Positions 42,441-54,961 of a DNA stretch of 64,000 bases are shown one piece after another. Where the stretch lies: NCBI RefSeq assembly GCF_902459465.1, contig NC_047065.1, positions 14,981,634 to 15,045,633 on the forward strand, read 5' to 3'. Under the pieces are notes generated by a model. That model was given only the letters and a program-made list of their open reading frames with translations, did not search any database and had not been told where the DNA came from. Position 1 is the first letter of the stretch, and every line of letters begins with the position of its first letter. The stretch is from Asterias rubens. Taxonomy: Eukaryota > Echinodermata > Asteroidea > Forcipulatida > Asteriidae. The translations under genes and the position numbers were made by a program.

Positions 42441-42849
42441 TTTGTGGAAGTACACTGTAACATGAAGAAACAAAATTGTTGGGTAGGTTATCATAATGCT
42501 GAAAATAACCACACCATGGTAAATCATTCTGGAGGTGTCTGGCTCTTTCATGGGATCCGGTTTTCAATTTGGAAACCCTGCCTAGTGGCTAACTGGTGTC
42601 TTTTAAAAATTGTGAAACTACAATAGTTTGCTCACCCTGGTTTGAATTTGTAAGCAGAATTAGTCACCAGAATCATGTCTCATGCAAAGCTTAGAGAAGT
42701 CATACATGTACATAGTTTGCTGTGCACCCTGGATTTAAGCAGAATTGAACTTCAGAAATCCTCTTAGTGGAAGTACATAGCTTGCTGGTTTAAATTTTTA
42801 AGCAGAGTCATGAAACTTTAAAGAATACACGTATAATCAGTGGTATCGT

Positions 42850-43145
42850 TGCGTCTAGAGTGTTTCACTCCACTACAGGAGGAAAGCCTTTTCACCAAAT
42901 CTCCATCTCACTCTATTCTGCTCTGTTGTTGCCAAGCAATGCCCCTGTGTGAACTTAGTTCATCTCTTCATCTTCTGTTTTGTCACCCTCTTTTGCTTGT
43001 CCACATTCTTGGAGTCCAGTTGGTTGTTTTACATGCCCACCTGTTGTCATGCCTCCTTGCTAGGTGGCCTGTCCATCTCCACTTCCTTGATTTGATCGTC
43101 TGGATAATATCCTGCACTCTTGATTTCTTTCTTAGCTCCTGGTTC
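42850..43145 (-). pseudogene. RTE-like LINE ORF2 C-terminal fragment with three stops
   Basis: Minus-strand frame contains ELRKKSRVQDIIQTIKSRKW, then RWTGHLARRHDNRWACK and a downstream RDELSSHRGIAWQQ-type segment, the C-terminal motif of RTE-type endonuclease/reverse transcriptases (WxGHLARR.DNRW). In-frame TGA codons sit at three positions where Arg or Trp is usual, as expected from C-to-T or G-to-A decay. No catalytic RT motifs are present. Confidence 0.75.
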
Positions 43146-43199
43146 GTCACTGTCAAGATATTTATCAGTTTTACTGATTATAGCGTTGCCTAATACCCG

Positions 43200-45300
43200 G
43201 ACATGTGTGTCTTATTAATATTACACTATTCTTCTCACAACAACGAAAGAAAATAAACTAGACAATTCAATTCAGTTTCACTGTATTCTTATTTACAATT
43301 CTGTGCACATCATTATTTACAATCATTTATATTTACAAACATTCTTAGTATCAAATTCAGTGGAGTCTTCACACAAGTATATACACAATTTCAAGACTAC
43401 TTTCCAATGAAGACTTTCATTCAATTCAGTTGATTAATACTTTTAAGTCGTCACAAATTTATATACAATCACAATATAATGATTAGTTGAGTACTTCCAA
43501 CCAGTTCAGTGGCTACAGTAGCCATACATATACATGTAAGCCATCAAAGTTAATAACAGCAATCTTGGTTCACCAAGTTGGGTGCTGGCTCCTAACACTG
43601 CCTTTAAGTGTGGGTATGGGTAGCTTCTTTAATCGGTTTGGCCTTCTCGTCTCTCTCTCTCTCTTTCAAGCCTTTCTGAGGATGAATTTCCAGAACAACA
43701 CTCAGTAATACTCTTGGCTCGGAACTCTTAGCTCGGAACTCGAAACTTAGAAACTCTTAGCTCAGACCTCAGAACCATGATTTCTACATCATGGTGTATC
43801 TTATCTGTACAGCGGCAACACTGGCCCTGGCGGTTCTCACAAATAGACGATTGCACTCGGCAATGCCTTCAATAAATAGCCCACTACAAAAGTAATGTCT
43901 TCAGAAAGTCGCTGTAGCTGTAGCTGTAGCTGTAGCTACGCCCGATGACTATATTCTAGAGGCACGATCAAACTCACGTCTTCTCAATCTTGATTCGAAA
44001 ATCATCTGCCCACTTTCCAGCTCTAACTTGATCCACTAGTTCACTACTGTTGTCAATGCCAGACCCTGGCAACTATTGTGAATTTTAAACTTCCCTTTTA
44101 TTATACAAAGTGATTTCTTTCTCAAGCATGACAACTCCCAAAAGCAAATTTGCTGACTAACCATACATTGAAATCTAAAAGTAAAAGCAACGCAAATCTA
44201 AAAGTAACAAAAAGCTGCATGCTGCATACTTTGTGATGAACACAATTCTTTAGCTTGAAATAAACAAAATTCTTTAATAATATAAGGGGATTTAATATTT
44301 ACAGAAATTTACAGAAAATGTAGTACAGTTTGTTATTTTGTAACCTCAAGGGGTATTTTCCTATGCCCTGGTTTGGCTAAATAAACCAATAAATCAATTA
44401 AACCAATTTAAATATACAACTTTCTTCTAAGATAACTTAAATGTACTTCTTTCAAGCCTCGGTTGAAACAATATACAAATCACAACTCTTTCTTGTTAAT
44501 GTTTAACTCAAAGGTTCTGCTTTCGGCCTCAAGTACAAATTATTTACAACGTCCTTAGATTGAACTCAAGGGTTCGTCCACTACTAAATCAATAATTTAG
44601 AGCACATCTTTGGCTAGTTCTTATTAAAACATATAACAAATTAATCTAAAATAAAACCTGTGATTTCGGTTGCTCTGGTCGCCCTGACTCTTGTCTCTTG
44701 CCTGCTTGGCGACTTCGCCAATCCGTCCTTCAAGTATGGACTTAGGCCTAGCCCCATGAAGTCGGTCAGTGGTTGACTCAAACTATTCGTCACTATCAAG
44801 GGTTGGGCATCATGCGTCTAATTAAAACTGGGGTTGGGTGGTCATGATATTCTCGATGTAGGAGGGCATGGTTTCAGGCTGTGGGCGCACGGAGGAAATC
44901 AGTCACTGAAGAATTTCCAAAATCACAACATTTCGCCCTGGACTTTCTGTCTCACGGAACTTCTTAATACGGTTGAGTCTGCCCTATAACCTGCGAGGGC
45001 TGAACCCACTCGCTGGGTGGTTACAGTCGACCCACTCTCTCACTCTCTTTATCTCTCCCGCTACATGCGACCCTGCTCGGTCGGAGTCATCGTCAATGTC
45101 CCTATCCACAAAACCTTCCCACGATTGCCACACCTACATTCCACATAACCATAATCAAAATGTGCCCATTCACAATACCCGAATCAATTATCATGACCAA
45201 ATAAGGAATTCTCTGAACCTCGACCCCAGAATAATAAACAAACTTTTACTACGTGCGACACCTTAAAAAAGACTGGGCTGCTTGACCAACTCTCCAAGAA
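43200..45300. other. Unassigned ~2.1-kb insert between two LINE fragments
   Basis: AT-rich on the left, GC-richer at 44650-45100. No RT domain found, although one would be expected here if the flanking fragments belong to one element. A solo LTR or other insert is possible, but I see no clear TG..CA ends or target duplication. Confidence 0.3.
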
Positions 45301-45327
45301 CTGAAAATGGAAGCAAGTTGACAACGC

Positions 45328-45642
45328 TTAAAGTTTTTGTCTTTTCTTGCGTATTGTCTTGTTTAGTTCTGTATATTCTACTTGGTGCAGAGCTGAGTCT
45401 TGTCTGTGTGGTTTGGGTGCTTTCCTCCTTATGTTCATCTGCTGGATTTCATCCATAATTGTATCTTTGCTTGTTTTGGTCTGTGCTGAGTCACACTTTC
45501 CCAGTTTCTCTGCAGTATCCAGTATGGCCTGATCAACTTGATTGTAGGTGTCACTAACCGCCTGATCATTCACTTGATCAATTAATGGTGAGAACCTATT
45601 CTTCAGTTCAATGCTGTACTCTGTCTGATGTTTTGACATCAA
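45328..45642 (-). pseudogene. LINE ORF2 fragment, endonuclease-to-RT linker
   Basis: About 104 open codons on the minus strand with ELKNRFSPLIDQ, TYNQVDQAILDTAEKLGK and LNKTIRKKRQKL, resembling the region between endonuclease and reverse transcriptase in RTE-type elements. Cut on both sides: at 45643 by another LINE's (AATTG)n end and at 45328 by unrelated sequence. Confidence 0.6.
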
Positions 45643-46278
45643 TTCAATTCAATTCAATTCAATTAAAAAAACTTTAATCATCCGTTACAGGCAATTACAA
45701 CAGTAGATCAGCTCCATATAAAAATATTAAGAGAAATGTACAATGTACAATAATTTAAAACTATGACAAAGCAGATATGTACAAATGGTTGAAACCACAG
45801 CAATTATATACAAGTATATATATAAACAGGCTGTCACTTGATAATGAGTAAAACTATCGGAAGTTGAGTTTCAGAGTTTGAGTTGACAAGCCTTCTTATG
45901 AGAGTATAGGCCAATCCTGGCAGATGTTAGACGGCCACAGTATCTGCATTGGAGGGATGCTTCCTCGGGATAAACCGCTCTCTCGTGACGCCGCATCCTC
46001 CTAATCTCTGCAGCTTCTGCCTTGGCATCCTCAGCTGACGCAGCCCCACTCATGATTAGTGAACGCCATTAGGGCCTCTTCTTGTCCATGTCTCCCCAGG
46101 TGTTGGTTGGAATGCCAGCTGCTTGGAGATGACGTTTCAGACAGTCCTTGAAACAGAGTTGAGGGCGGCCTCTATGACGAACCCCCTCCACCAGTTCTCC
46201 ATAGAATATCTGCTTTGGTAGTCGGCAGAGTCGTCCATTGTTTTGCTCTTTTTCCAAAACATATAGGATTTCAATCAA
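45643..46278 (-). mobile_element. 5'-truncated LINE 3' end (ORF2 C-terminus, zinc finger, 3' UTR and pentanucleotide tail)
   Basis: Minus strand 46278-46069 has IFYGELVEGVRHRGRPQLCF and FKDCLKRHLQAAGI, the conserved C-terminal GRPxLxFKDxxKRxL motif; one TAA interrupts, then 46053-45871 ends with the C2H2-like CRYCGRLTSARIGLYSHKKAC, typical of the last residues of these LINEs. A ~220-nt 3' UTR and (AATTG)n at 45645-45664 follow. 5'-truncated on insertion. Confidence 0.75.
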
Positions 46279-46754
46279 TACTACTATTTCATGGGAATTT
46301 GTTGATCAATACCATCTTTGTACCGTCATGTGAAAATGTATAGTATTTGTGGAAGTACGATGAATAAAAGTATATTAGGCAAACAACTTGATTAAGTTAT
46401 TAATTTTAACATTTTGTTATTGATCAAGCAACTCACAAGATCAAAACCAATCGCATTACTTTTTTCAGAACTATTTGTTTTAAAATGCAAATATCTTGAT
46501 TAAAGTCTTAATTTTAATCACACGCTACTTTTGTTCAAGCAACTCACAAGATTAAAACTATTTGTTTTGCTCATATTCAAAAACATACATGATTTCAAGC
46601 AATATTATTTCATGGGAAGTTGTTGACTTCTTGGTACCTTGTAAGCTACATAAGTACATTTTCATGCTCCTTTGCTACGCTCATACGCATGAAAACCAGT
46701 TTTACCCTTATGAACAACCAAATTAAGCACACAGTAAAGCAGTCAAGTATATTC

Positions 46755-47288
46755 TACGAATTTATTGAAAAACATGGGAATAAGGCCGGGATTCGGCCGA
46801 CTCTGAACTTTGACAAAGAAAAACGCAGTAAGTGGGTTTTACCTCGAAAAAGATTATTTTCACCAGAAGCAGCAGAATAATGCTTGTACGAAGACCCATC
46901 TTGGGCTTGACGAAAGCTTGAAGACCTTGTCTGTCGCTTCCTTCCTTCCAAATCTTTCAGGGCTGCTTGATCTTCTATTTGCGATCGGTAATTAGATCTT
47001 CTGCTTCGACGATGGTATCAAAAACTTCTAGTAAGTCGCTTTTTTGTAGAAGTGACTTCTTGATTCGTCCGAGAAGAATCTCTAGCTTGCCGCAGAAAGC
47101 GTACTGTGCCGAGTTACCGGGTTTGAGAGCTCCCGGGCGTCTAGTTTGTTCTTTATTACTTTCAGTTCGGTGTCGTCCTGAGGTTTGTTATTATTTGATA
47201 ATGCCTCGAATTTTGAGTTAAAGTAGAGCTGGAACTTCTCAAATAAGGCCTTAGTGTCCAAGTTTCCAGGTTGCTCGGGCACAGACAT
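46755..47288 (-). pseudogene. Frameshifted retroelement ORF1-like remnant
   Basis: ATG at 47288 opens a 68-codon frame (MSVPEQPGNLDTKALFEKFQ) that is continued in a second frame (GNSAQYAFCGKLEILLGRIK to EAEDLITDRK, to about 46988) and a third (RSSSFRQAQDGSSYK). The order (coiled/acidic start, helical middle, Ser/Arg-rich end) resembles ORF1 of DIRS-like retrotransposons, but that identification is tentative. Confidence 0.4.
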
Positions 47289-47654
47289 TGTTAGAGATTT
47301 GTCGTAACAAACTAGTTTAACTCTGATAAAATGTTTAAAGTATACTCAGCGACTGAAAAAGACCTGAACTGGAGACTCATAAATTCCTTTTGCTTATATA
47401 CTATGTATACGCTTCAGCACTTTGATATTATGCTTCAATGAGTTTGGAATGTAATGGCACGATCGATCTCAGTATGGAGAAATCGATTGCCAACGCCCTA
47501 CGCACGTGACCCGGGGTGCTACACACACAATAATTTTGGTATTCGAACAGACAAAACTAAATGTACGCGTGTACATCCCCTTTAAGAGGAATAACTTAAG
47601 TTTGCATACAGCTATTTCATAATGCAATTAGTTAAGGCGCATCATCACATCACT

Positions 47655-49115
47655 ACCTGTCAGGTCAGGTGCATCTGCTAACGGTAACCTGTAGCCCGTT
47701 ACAACCTGTCACAGAGTAGAAGGAAGAGGTTGGTGGGGGGCTTCATCAAAAAATAAGATAGGTCATGTAAAAGAACCCAGAAGACTTCTTATGCTTCCAC
47801 CTTGCTTGGTGGTCTAGGTAGGAATACAGCCCTGGAAAAAGTGGTTGCGATAACCTAACCCTGCTCCCTTCGGCCGTCGAGAGGAGGGTTACGTTATCGC
47901 AACTATAGAACATAAAGGCAAATAGGGGGAATTTCTCACCAAAACAATACCAAGTGGATTCTGTCACTGCACTTAAAAGAATTGGGAACACCAATCATGG
48001 AAGAAGGTATAAACTCAAAGGGTTTCCATTGCCCGACATTAGTTAGTTGGACCCAGCACATGTGATGATTGTGGGGTTTCCATTGGTCCACTATCCTTTT
48101 ATTTTATTTTTTTTTTTTTTGGGGAGGGCGTTGCCTCCTTCCCTTCCATTCGGCTGTTGTTGGATCCGGGGATCCTCCTGTAGCGAAATACTCTTTTGTC
48201 AGGCAGCGTTGGTCTGACTGACCCGGCACATGTAATAGTGGGGTTTCCATTGATCCACTACCCTCTTTATTTTGGCATTGCCTCCTTCCCTTCCATTCGG
48301 CTATGGTTGGATCCAGGGATCCTCCTCTAGCAAAATACTCTTCTTTTCGGCGTTGGTCTGACTGACCCGGAACATGTAATAGTGGGGTTTCCATTGATCC
48401 ACTACCCTCTTTATTTTGGCATAGCCTCCTTCCCTTCCATTCGGCTGTGGTTGGATCCGGGGATCCTCCTCTAGCAAAATACACTTCTTTTCGGCCTTGG
48501 TCCGACCGACACGGCACATGTGATAGTAGGGTTTCCATTGATCCACTACCCTCTTTAATTTGGCGTTGCCTCCTTCCCTTCCATTCGGCTGTTGTTGGAT
48601 CCGGGGATCCACCTCTAGCAAAATACTCTTCCGTCAGGCGTTGGTCCGACCAACCCGGCACATGTGAAACCCCAGTACATGTGATCGTGGGTTTCTTTTC
48701 TGTTATATTTTAGCTGGTTGTGCAAGTCTTGCAGAAAGCGTTCAATCGTTGTTATATTAAATTATTCTAAATTATAGTAAATCCAAATCCCACTTCTGTA
48801 CACCAATGTTACACTATTTCTTATGACCTCATATCATCACATCACAACCTGTCAGGTCAGGTGCATCCTGCTAACGTTAACCTGTAGCACGTTACAACCT
48901 GTCACAGAGTAGGGGGAAGGGGTTTGTGGGGGGCTTCAAAAATATGATAGGTATAAGTGCACGTAAAAGAACCCAGAACACTTCTTATGCTTCCACCTTG
49001 CTTGGTGGTCTTGGCAGGAATACAGCCCTGGTACATTTAGTTGCGATAACCTAACCCTCCTCCCTTCGGCCGTCGAGAGGAGGGTTACGCTATCGCAACT
49101 ATAGAACATAATGGC
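47655..49115. repeat. Direct repeat pair flanking a 144-bp tandem array
   Basis: 47655-47920 and 48853-49115 are near-identical (CTGTCAGGTCAGGTGCATC, AGCCCGTTACAACCTGTCAC, CGGCCGTCGAGAGGAGGGTTA). Shorter relatives lie at 52883-52960 and 53776-53845. Confidence 0.7.
48104..48661 (-). repeat. 144-147-bp tandem repeat open as a 48-residue repeat (185 codons)
   Basis: Four units with landmarks at 48141, 48288, 48432 and 48576 (spacings 147, 144, 144). The minus-strand frame stays open through all four and reads KEEYFARGGSPDPTTAEWKG and KEGSGSMETPLLHV in each. No signal peptide, domain or upstream exon is evident. It could be a by-product of a period divisible by three; coding is unproven. Confidence 0.6.
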
Positions 49116-49985
49116 AATGAGGGTTTGATTTCCCACTCCAGCAATACCATGTTTTGGTATCTGCACGAACAAATTCTTGAAAACTTGGCACTCATTTCAC
49201 ATTGAAGGTTTTGTTTATTGACACCAATGCATACCAATAATAAGGTTGGGTTTTTGTGTCTTCAACTTTGAAGTATAGCCTACATGTGAATACAGTACAT
49301 TGGGCAAATGATTACAATTTAGAAACTATTGTTATATTAATATAATAACTTGGGAGGGGGGCAATACAGCTCCATACATGTACTGGCTATCACCACACCA
49401 TAGGGATTGAAATTTGTAAAAGTTTTACCACTTGTAGAAACACACAGTATTTTGATTGAGTACATACTGCAGGATGTGTTCAATTAGAATTGTCATTAGT
49501 TTAGTTTTGTAAAAGCAAAAACATAACAGTGTGAAAAATTATCTTTGGCAGTATACATAATTGTGACACCACTCTTGGTACTTTACAACTCATGGTTACA
49601 ATTTTATGTCCATGTCACACCCTTTTTCATTGGGGGCATGAAGTCACTAAAGTTGGCCCAAACATTAAGGTCTCAATTTCACCTGCTGACAGTGAGATTT
49701 ATTAGAATCCAATTAGCCTCATATCTGTCAAACTTCTTATAAACAGGGGCAGTTTCCTATATTAGTGCATGGTGGAGGCAAGGGGTGGTTTTCTAGAGGC
49801 CATCCTCTGCAGATACTTAAAATTAAACCATGCATGAATGTAGGTGCTACCATTGTTTGAACGAAACTTACTTCAAAGTTAAATTCTAACTTTACATTTG
49901 TTACCTACCTTTGATAATGAAAAGGAGCATTGTGTTTAAAAGATAGCATTAAAAAAAAACCACTGGAACACTTTTTAACTGGAAC
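49116..49985. other. Intergenic stretch, nothing recognised
   Basis: AT-rich; only short frames. Confidence 0.3.
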
Positions 49986-49989
49986 AATT

Positions 49990-51390
49990 TCTAACTATGA
50001 ACCTGATGAGGGTGTGTGTAAACACTACTACCAAAATCATGATCATTGGTGGGTAATTGAAAGAACCTAATGTCAGAAACAGAGTTGGTATTACATGATG
50101 AGAGACTGACGTGTGATGAGATGTGTGTGTGTGCATTAAAACAAAACCTGTGGCCTTTTTTTGTCTCACAAAAAGTACTGTAGCTTGGAAGGTAGGCTTG
50201 GGTGCAATTACAAATAAATGTTGGTAATTCATGGGTAACCAAGGCCAATAGAAATTGCCCAAGCCTACCATAAAACATGAGATGGTGCAGGTGAAGGTGG
50301 AAGACTTTTGAAGAAACCAGGGGTCCTTGGTGTGCACCATCAGTAGGGTACCCCAATTGTATATGAGGACAAAGACACCTAGTTATTTCAGGGAGTTTCC
50401 GAGAGAGAATATAGTGGTTTTGGCAAGGAGGAGCTTTCTGGTTGGTGGTTTCTTGATGTTTGGACTTCTGATCAAGATCTGAGACCCTGGGCAGACACTT
50501 GCACTTCCTGATGTCCTCCTCAAGCTGTGACCTGTGGTTGTTGGGCATTTTGGCGGTTCCTGTGGGTAATGGCAGGGTGGGAGTTCGCTGGGATGTTTGC
50601 TGGGGTATCAGGTCCTGGCTGTATGGTATGCGAATGTTGCACCATTAAGGATAGCAGCTGATGGAATAGGGGTTATTGTGGTTGCCTGTGTTGTCAGACG
50701 GGTCTTCGTAAGTGCTTCTTGAATCTGTGTTAATCTGGGTGGGTGGTTGTCGATAGTTCTATGAGGAGGATGTATGTGGCTAATAGTGAATGTAAGGCGC
50801 TTCATTACAGGGTGTAGACTTGTAAGGTGCATATGTAGTCCAGACTTGAGGCTGGCATTGAACGGGGTCCATGGCGCCAGCACAAGTTAGTCCGGTGATG
50901 ATAACTACTGATTTAATCCATCAATGGTACCTAGATGGGTTAAATTAGTACGAGGGAGCTGGGCGAAACTTGTGTGGATCTCGGGAGATGCCAAGCTCAA
51001 CTCTGTAGGCTCACATCTTGCTCGTTGGAGCCCCGGTAATGAAGTTCATTGCAGTCTTACAGGCATTGTTAGTTACATACATTCTTCCCACTGAACCATC
51101 GATAAGCACACATTCAGAGGAACACATTTTCTGGAGGCCAGAGAGCCGGCTGCTGCACAGACGATCAACATAGCTCTTATCCATCAGTTGCCTAACTTGA
51201 TGCTGCAAGGTTGGCATGGCATGCAGACGGGGCTTGGAACTTCGGCCATTCCAGTGGCTTCTGCTCTGTTCATTATTCACAGGTGCCAAAGGAATGCCTG
51301 ATGATCACACCTTACAGCTTGTACAGGTGGGCACCAAGAAGGTCAAGTCTCTGACTAGGGCCTTGGTGTCTTGATCAGGAGCCCAGGCAT
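49990..51390 (-). pseudogene. Possible decayed coding stretch of unknown family
   Basis: One minus-strand frame from about 51385 to 49990 carries only about seven stops in some 460 codons and includes open blocks 51297-51014 and 50548-49991. The first contains SGLQKMCSSECVLIDGSVGR and is bordered by AG and GTGAGC; the second starts KMPNNHRSQLEEDIRKCK. I recognise no family. It may be a decayed transposon or host gene, or chance. Confidence 0.2.
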
Positions 51391-53060
51391 TGAGATTTCA
51401 TCAATTGGGGGGTAAGTCCTTGACATTACCACTTCTCTCTCCCCCTTAGGGAAATAACTAGTGATGTCAAACCAACTGTCCTCATATATAATGCATTATC
51501 ACCACCAATCCTTATAACACAGTAGTGCATAATCATCTTGCATGCGAGCTGCACACTTAAAACCCTGCGCATCGACACACTTGCAGCTGACCACTTAAAA
51601 TCACTAATTAGCTAATGAGTGATTGAATAACCACTAAAACATTTCCTTTTTGTGTACAGTCTATTCTTGTATCAACAAATACAACCAGGAAAAATGGCAT
51701 GTGTTTTTAAAAGAAACTTGATTCAGCCTTTTCAGCTGTGTGAATACTTGACCCCATTGCTTTTGTTGCAAATCTCTGGGGTCTACTGTAAAATCGAAAG
51801 AGAAAAACACAAACACAAGTTGGCTTTGGGGAGGAAACAAATTTCAAAATAAACAAATTATTCACATATGTTCTTTTTGTGTGTGCTAAAAAGAGTATTT
51901 TTAACAAGAACAATCCTCCATGCTGCATATTTTAACTAAGTGGCTGCAATTTTCCTCGAAAACATTTTTGTTTCTTCTTATTTTGATAGAATTGCAGTAC
52001 CAGTTGCAGACACCAATGTAGATGAGCTGCTTAAAAAAAAGCCATCAAAACTTGTACACCTATTTGTTTATAAACCAAAATTTTAATGACAACCTATCAA
52101 TATGGGTTTGTCATTAAAAAGTAAAAAAGAGACATTGACAGCAAGTGGTGCAGCATCAGCGTGTAGTGCAGCCATTTATGCTCCTGGACTGTGTTAGGAT
52201 TGCTGGTGATGTGGGTACTCTAAAAGGAAGTAGCTATGATGATGGTTGCCCAGTGACTGGAGTGTGAGCTAGGGTCCCTGCAATGAGGAAACAGGCAGGG
52301 TTTATAAACGCACTCCATTCAGTTTTGTCAATTTGTGTGTTTAATAGTCTCAACCACCCCCGCCATTTGCAATAAATGCTTTACTCATTATGGAATGGAA
52401 TAGAACAAGAATGCACATTTCATTGAATACTCATCAGGGGCTAATTGTTTGGAAATATTATTTCATCTGCTCAGGACTATACGATCATTAGTGCAATTTA
52501 TGGGTTTCATCAAATTACTGTTGCATATTTTGGAGCTCTTGGAGTTTACTGATTAAAAGTGGTCTTCAAGGCTTATGTTTGGTAAAAAAGATAAATTTAT
52601 TTTGCATAGATTTTTTGGTATATTGATACATACTTTTCGAGTGACTTTGGATCATTATGTCATGTTCTTTTATATACTTGTTAAGAACATTGGTATGTCT
52701 ACTCAGGAATGAAAATTTTACAGAAACAAAGGACAAAATGTACAGCATATGAGTTTATGGAGGGGGTGGTGGGATTGTGATGGCATTTAGGTGTCGTTAT
52801 GGTTAGCCAGAAATACTAAGGCTACATTTATAGGGCATATAGCTACTTCCTATTGCATAAGGCACACCATTACATTACATTGGTCAGGTCAGGTGCTTAT
52901 ATTAGCTTGCATCTGCTAACGGTAAACCTGTAGCCCGTTACAATCTGCCACAGAGAGGGCCCTCCTCACCCTGCTACAAAACACCACTGCATTGTATAGC
53001 ATGATGCCACCATCCAAACATCATGGTGGTGAGGACTGGTTTCTTCAAAAGTTTACAGCA
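51391..53060. other. Intergenic stretch, nothing recognised apart from a short repeat
   Basis: Contains the GTCAGGTCAGGTGC..AGCCCGTTACAA repeat at 52883-52960. No coding signal supported. Confidence 0.3.
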
Positions 53061-53205
53061 GGGCCCAATTTCATAAAGCTGCGAAGCAGACTGGTTTTAG
53101 TTTCTTTCAAAATTATTTGACGAGCAAGAAAATACTATGGAACTATTTATAAACAGTCCATCCGCTTGACTAAATGGTTCCTGCTTGTGCTTTGCAAATT
53201 AGAAC
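53061..53205. mobile_element. MITE family 3, left part only
   Basis: GGGCCCAATTTCATAAAGCT then GCGAAGCAGACTGGTTTTAG; the right inverted end is missing. Confidence 0.5.
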
Positions 53206-54592
53206 TAATAAAAAATCCACCCTGGAAGCCAAAATTTGTATTATCAAAACAGTTAACAGAACCCATGAATGCATTTCATTGGTTGTGGCAGTACTTTATT
53301 TGTAGATAAAAGACCCAAGTGTCAGATGCATATGACACTTGGGTCTACTTTTACATGTCTTGGTTACATACTTGAACTTACAAAGCAATCATTTCTACAG
53401 TTAATTCAATGGTTGATCAGTCTCAAGCTTCAGCTTGAAATTGGGTCCAACAGGCCCGTAGCGACACTACTCCTTAAATTACATCTCAAGAAAATCTTAG
53501 TTCACATTTCAATTCACATTATATCTTATTATTGACTCACTTACTTAAGTACTTTCCTGGGGATGAGGTACATACTATCTTTAGCAGTGGATCCAGGTGG
53601 TGGCCCTTGGGCCCGGGGGCCACCCCCTGTCCCCTTTATACTCTCTTCAGGAAACTTCTTAATAAATAATGGAAAAAAGGGAAGAACAAATTTTTTGCAG
53701 AACATTTGTTCTTCTCAATTCTCATCATCAAAAACAAATCGATCTCTTATAGCAAATTTTCTCATCACACATTGTCAGGTCAGGTGCTTATATCAGCTTG
53801 CATCGCTAACGGTATTCTGTAGCCCGTTACAACCTGTCACAGAGAAGGGGGCGGGGCTTGCCTAGCCTGCTCAAATTAGACACCAATCACTTTGCAGCAC
53901 AGTTAATTGAGCAGGCTGTCACCAGTGGCACCATTTTTAGGCCCAGCAGGGATTTGGAATCTTACTAGCCATTAGTCAGCTCTAACAATAATAGTGTCCC
54001 CCAAGCTACGGGCCTGTAGTAACAACCCCTCCCATCTTCCACTTCACCTGCATGTTCCATCTACCAGCTACATTTTTGTCATATTCAAGAAGTATACAGT
54101 ACTAAAGTGAGACAAAAAGAACCCTCTTATTTAGAATAATCTAAAGTTAGCACATTTGGCATTATTTGCCCAAAAAGTATTCCCAAACAAATTATTTGGA
54201 TGTCAAGACTTAAGGTTAGTGTTTCACTGAAAAGAGGTTCACAGACAGACAATTTTATTTTACGGGATAAAACAAACTTCTTTTGTGCTCAGAAGAAGGT
54301 GTTTTAACAAATTTAATTCTAAAGTATATGGCTACAGGTTTTGAGTTTACAATTTTGTAAAAACGTGTGAGACGTGATAAATTGAATGGGTGAATGTCAC
54401 GTGTGAGAGAGTGTGGACAATTTAAGGAAAATAAACCCCAAATATTTGTACACAAGTTGAATGTCAAACAATATGTTGATGTACGTTTGGACTATAGTTG
54501 AATGGAATCAGAATTATGCTAGTGCCACTCTGTTTCTGACAAGTTTCTGTGGGTATTTTACAGAAGTCTTTTTACATCGCATCTTTAAAGTG

Positions 54593-54961
54593 GCAGGGTG
54601 TACTTTTGGTAATACTGTCCAAGACCAGTATCCTCACTTGTGTATCACAACATCAGCATAAAATAACAAATCTGTACAAATTTGGGCTCAATCATCAGCC
54701 AACAAAGTTGCAAGAAATTAATGAAAGAAATAATTGCATAGAACTAAATGTTTTCACATGCCTCAAAGAGGCTTCATGTGTAAAGCCTTTCACAGATTCA
54801 AAACTGTTTGTGCAAAAATTACCTCTTTCTCTAAAACTACATTCTTCAAAGTGGATAATTTCTAGCAGTGTTTATAACTTACAGCTCTTCAGTGCTATTT
54901 ACCTGATGTCATAAATGTGTATAGTTCTTTACCTTGGAGTATCTACCAAAGTACACCCTGC
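54593..54961. mobile_element. MITE family 1 copy (GCAGGGTGTACTTTTGG ends)
   Basis: GCAGGGTGTACTTTTGGTA at the left is perfectly complementary to TACCAAAGTACACCCTGC at the right; interior blocks match the family. Confidence 0.8.

Noticed and set aside
42840-43193. 117-codon hydrophobic plus-strand frame
   Set aside because: Its reverse strand carries recognisable RTE C-terminal motifs, so the plus frame is a shadow.
43200-45300. Solo LTR between LINE fragments
   Set aside because: No convincing TG/CA ends, target duplication or polyadenylation layout could be read by eye.
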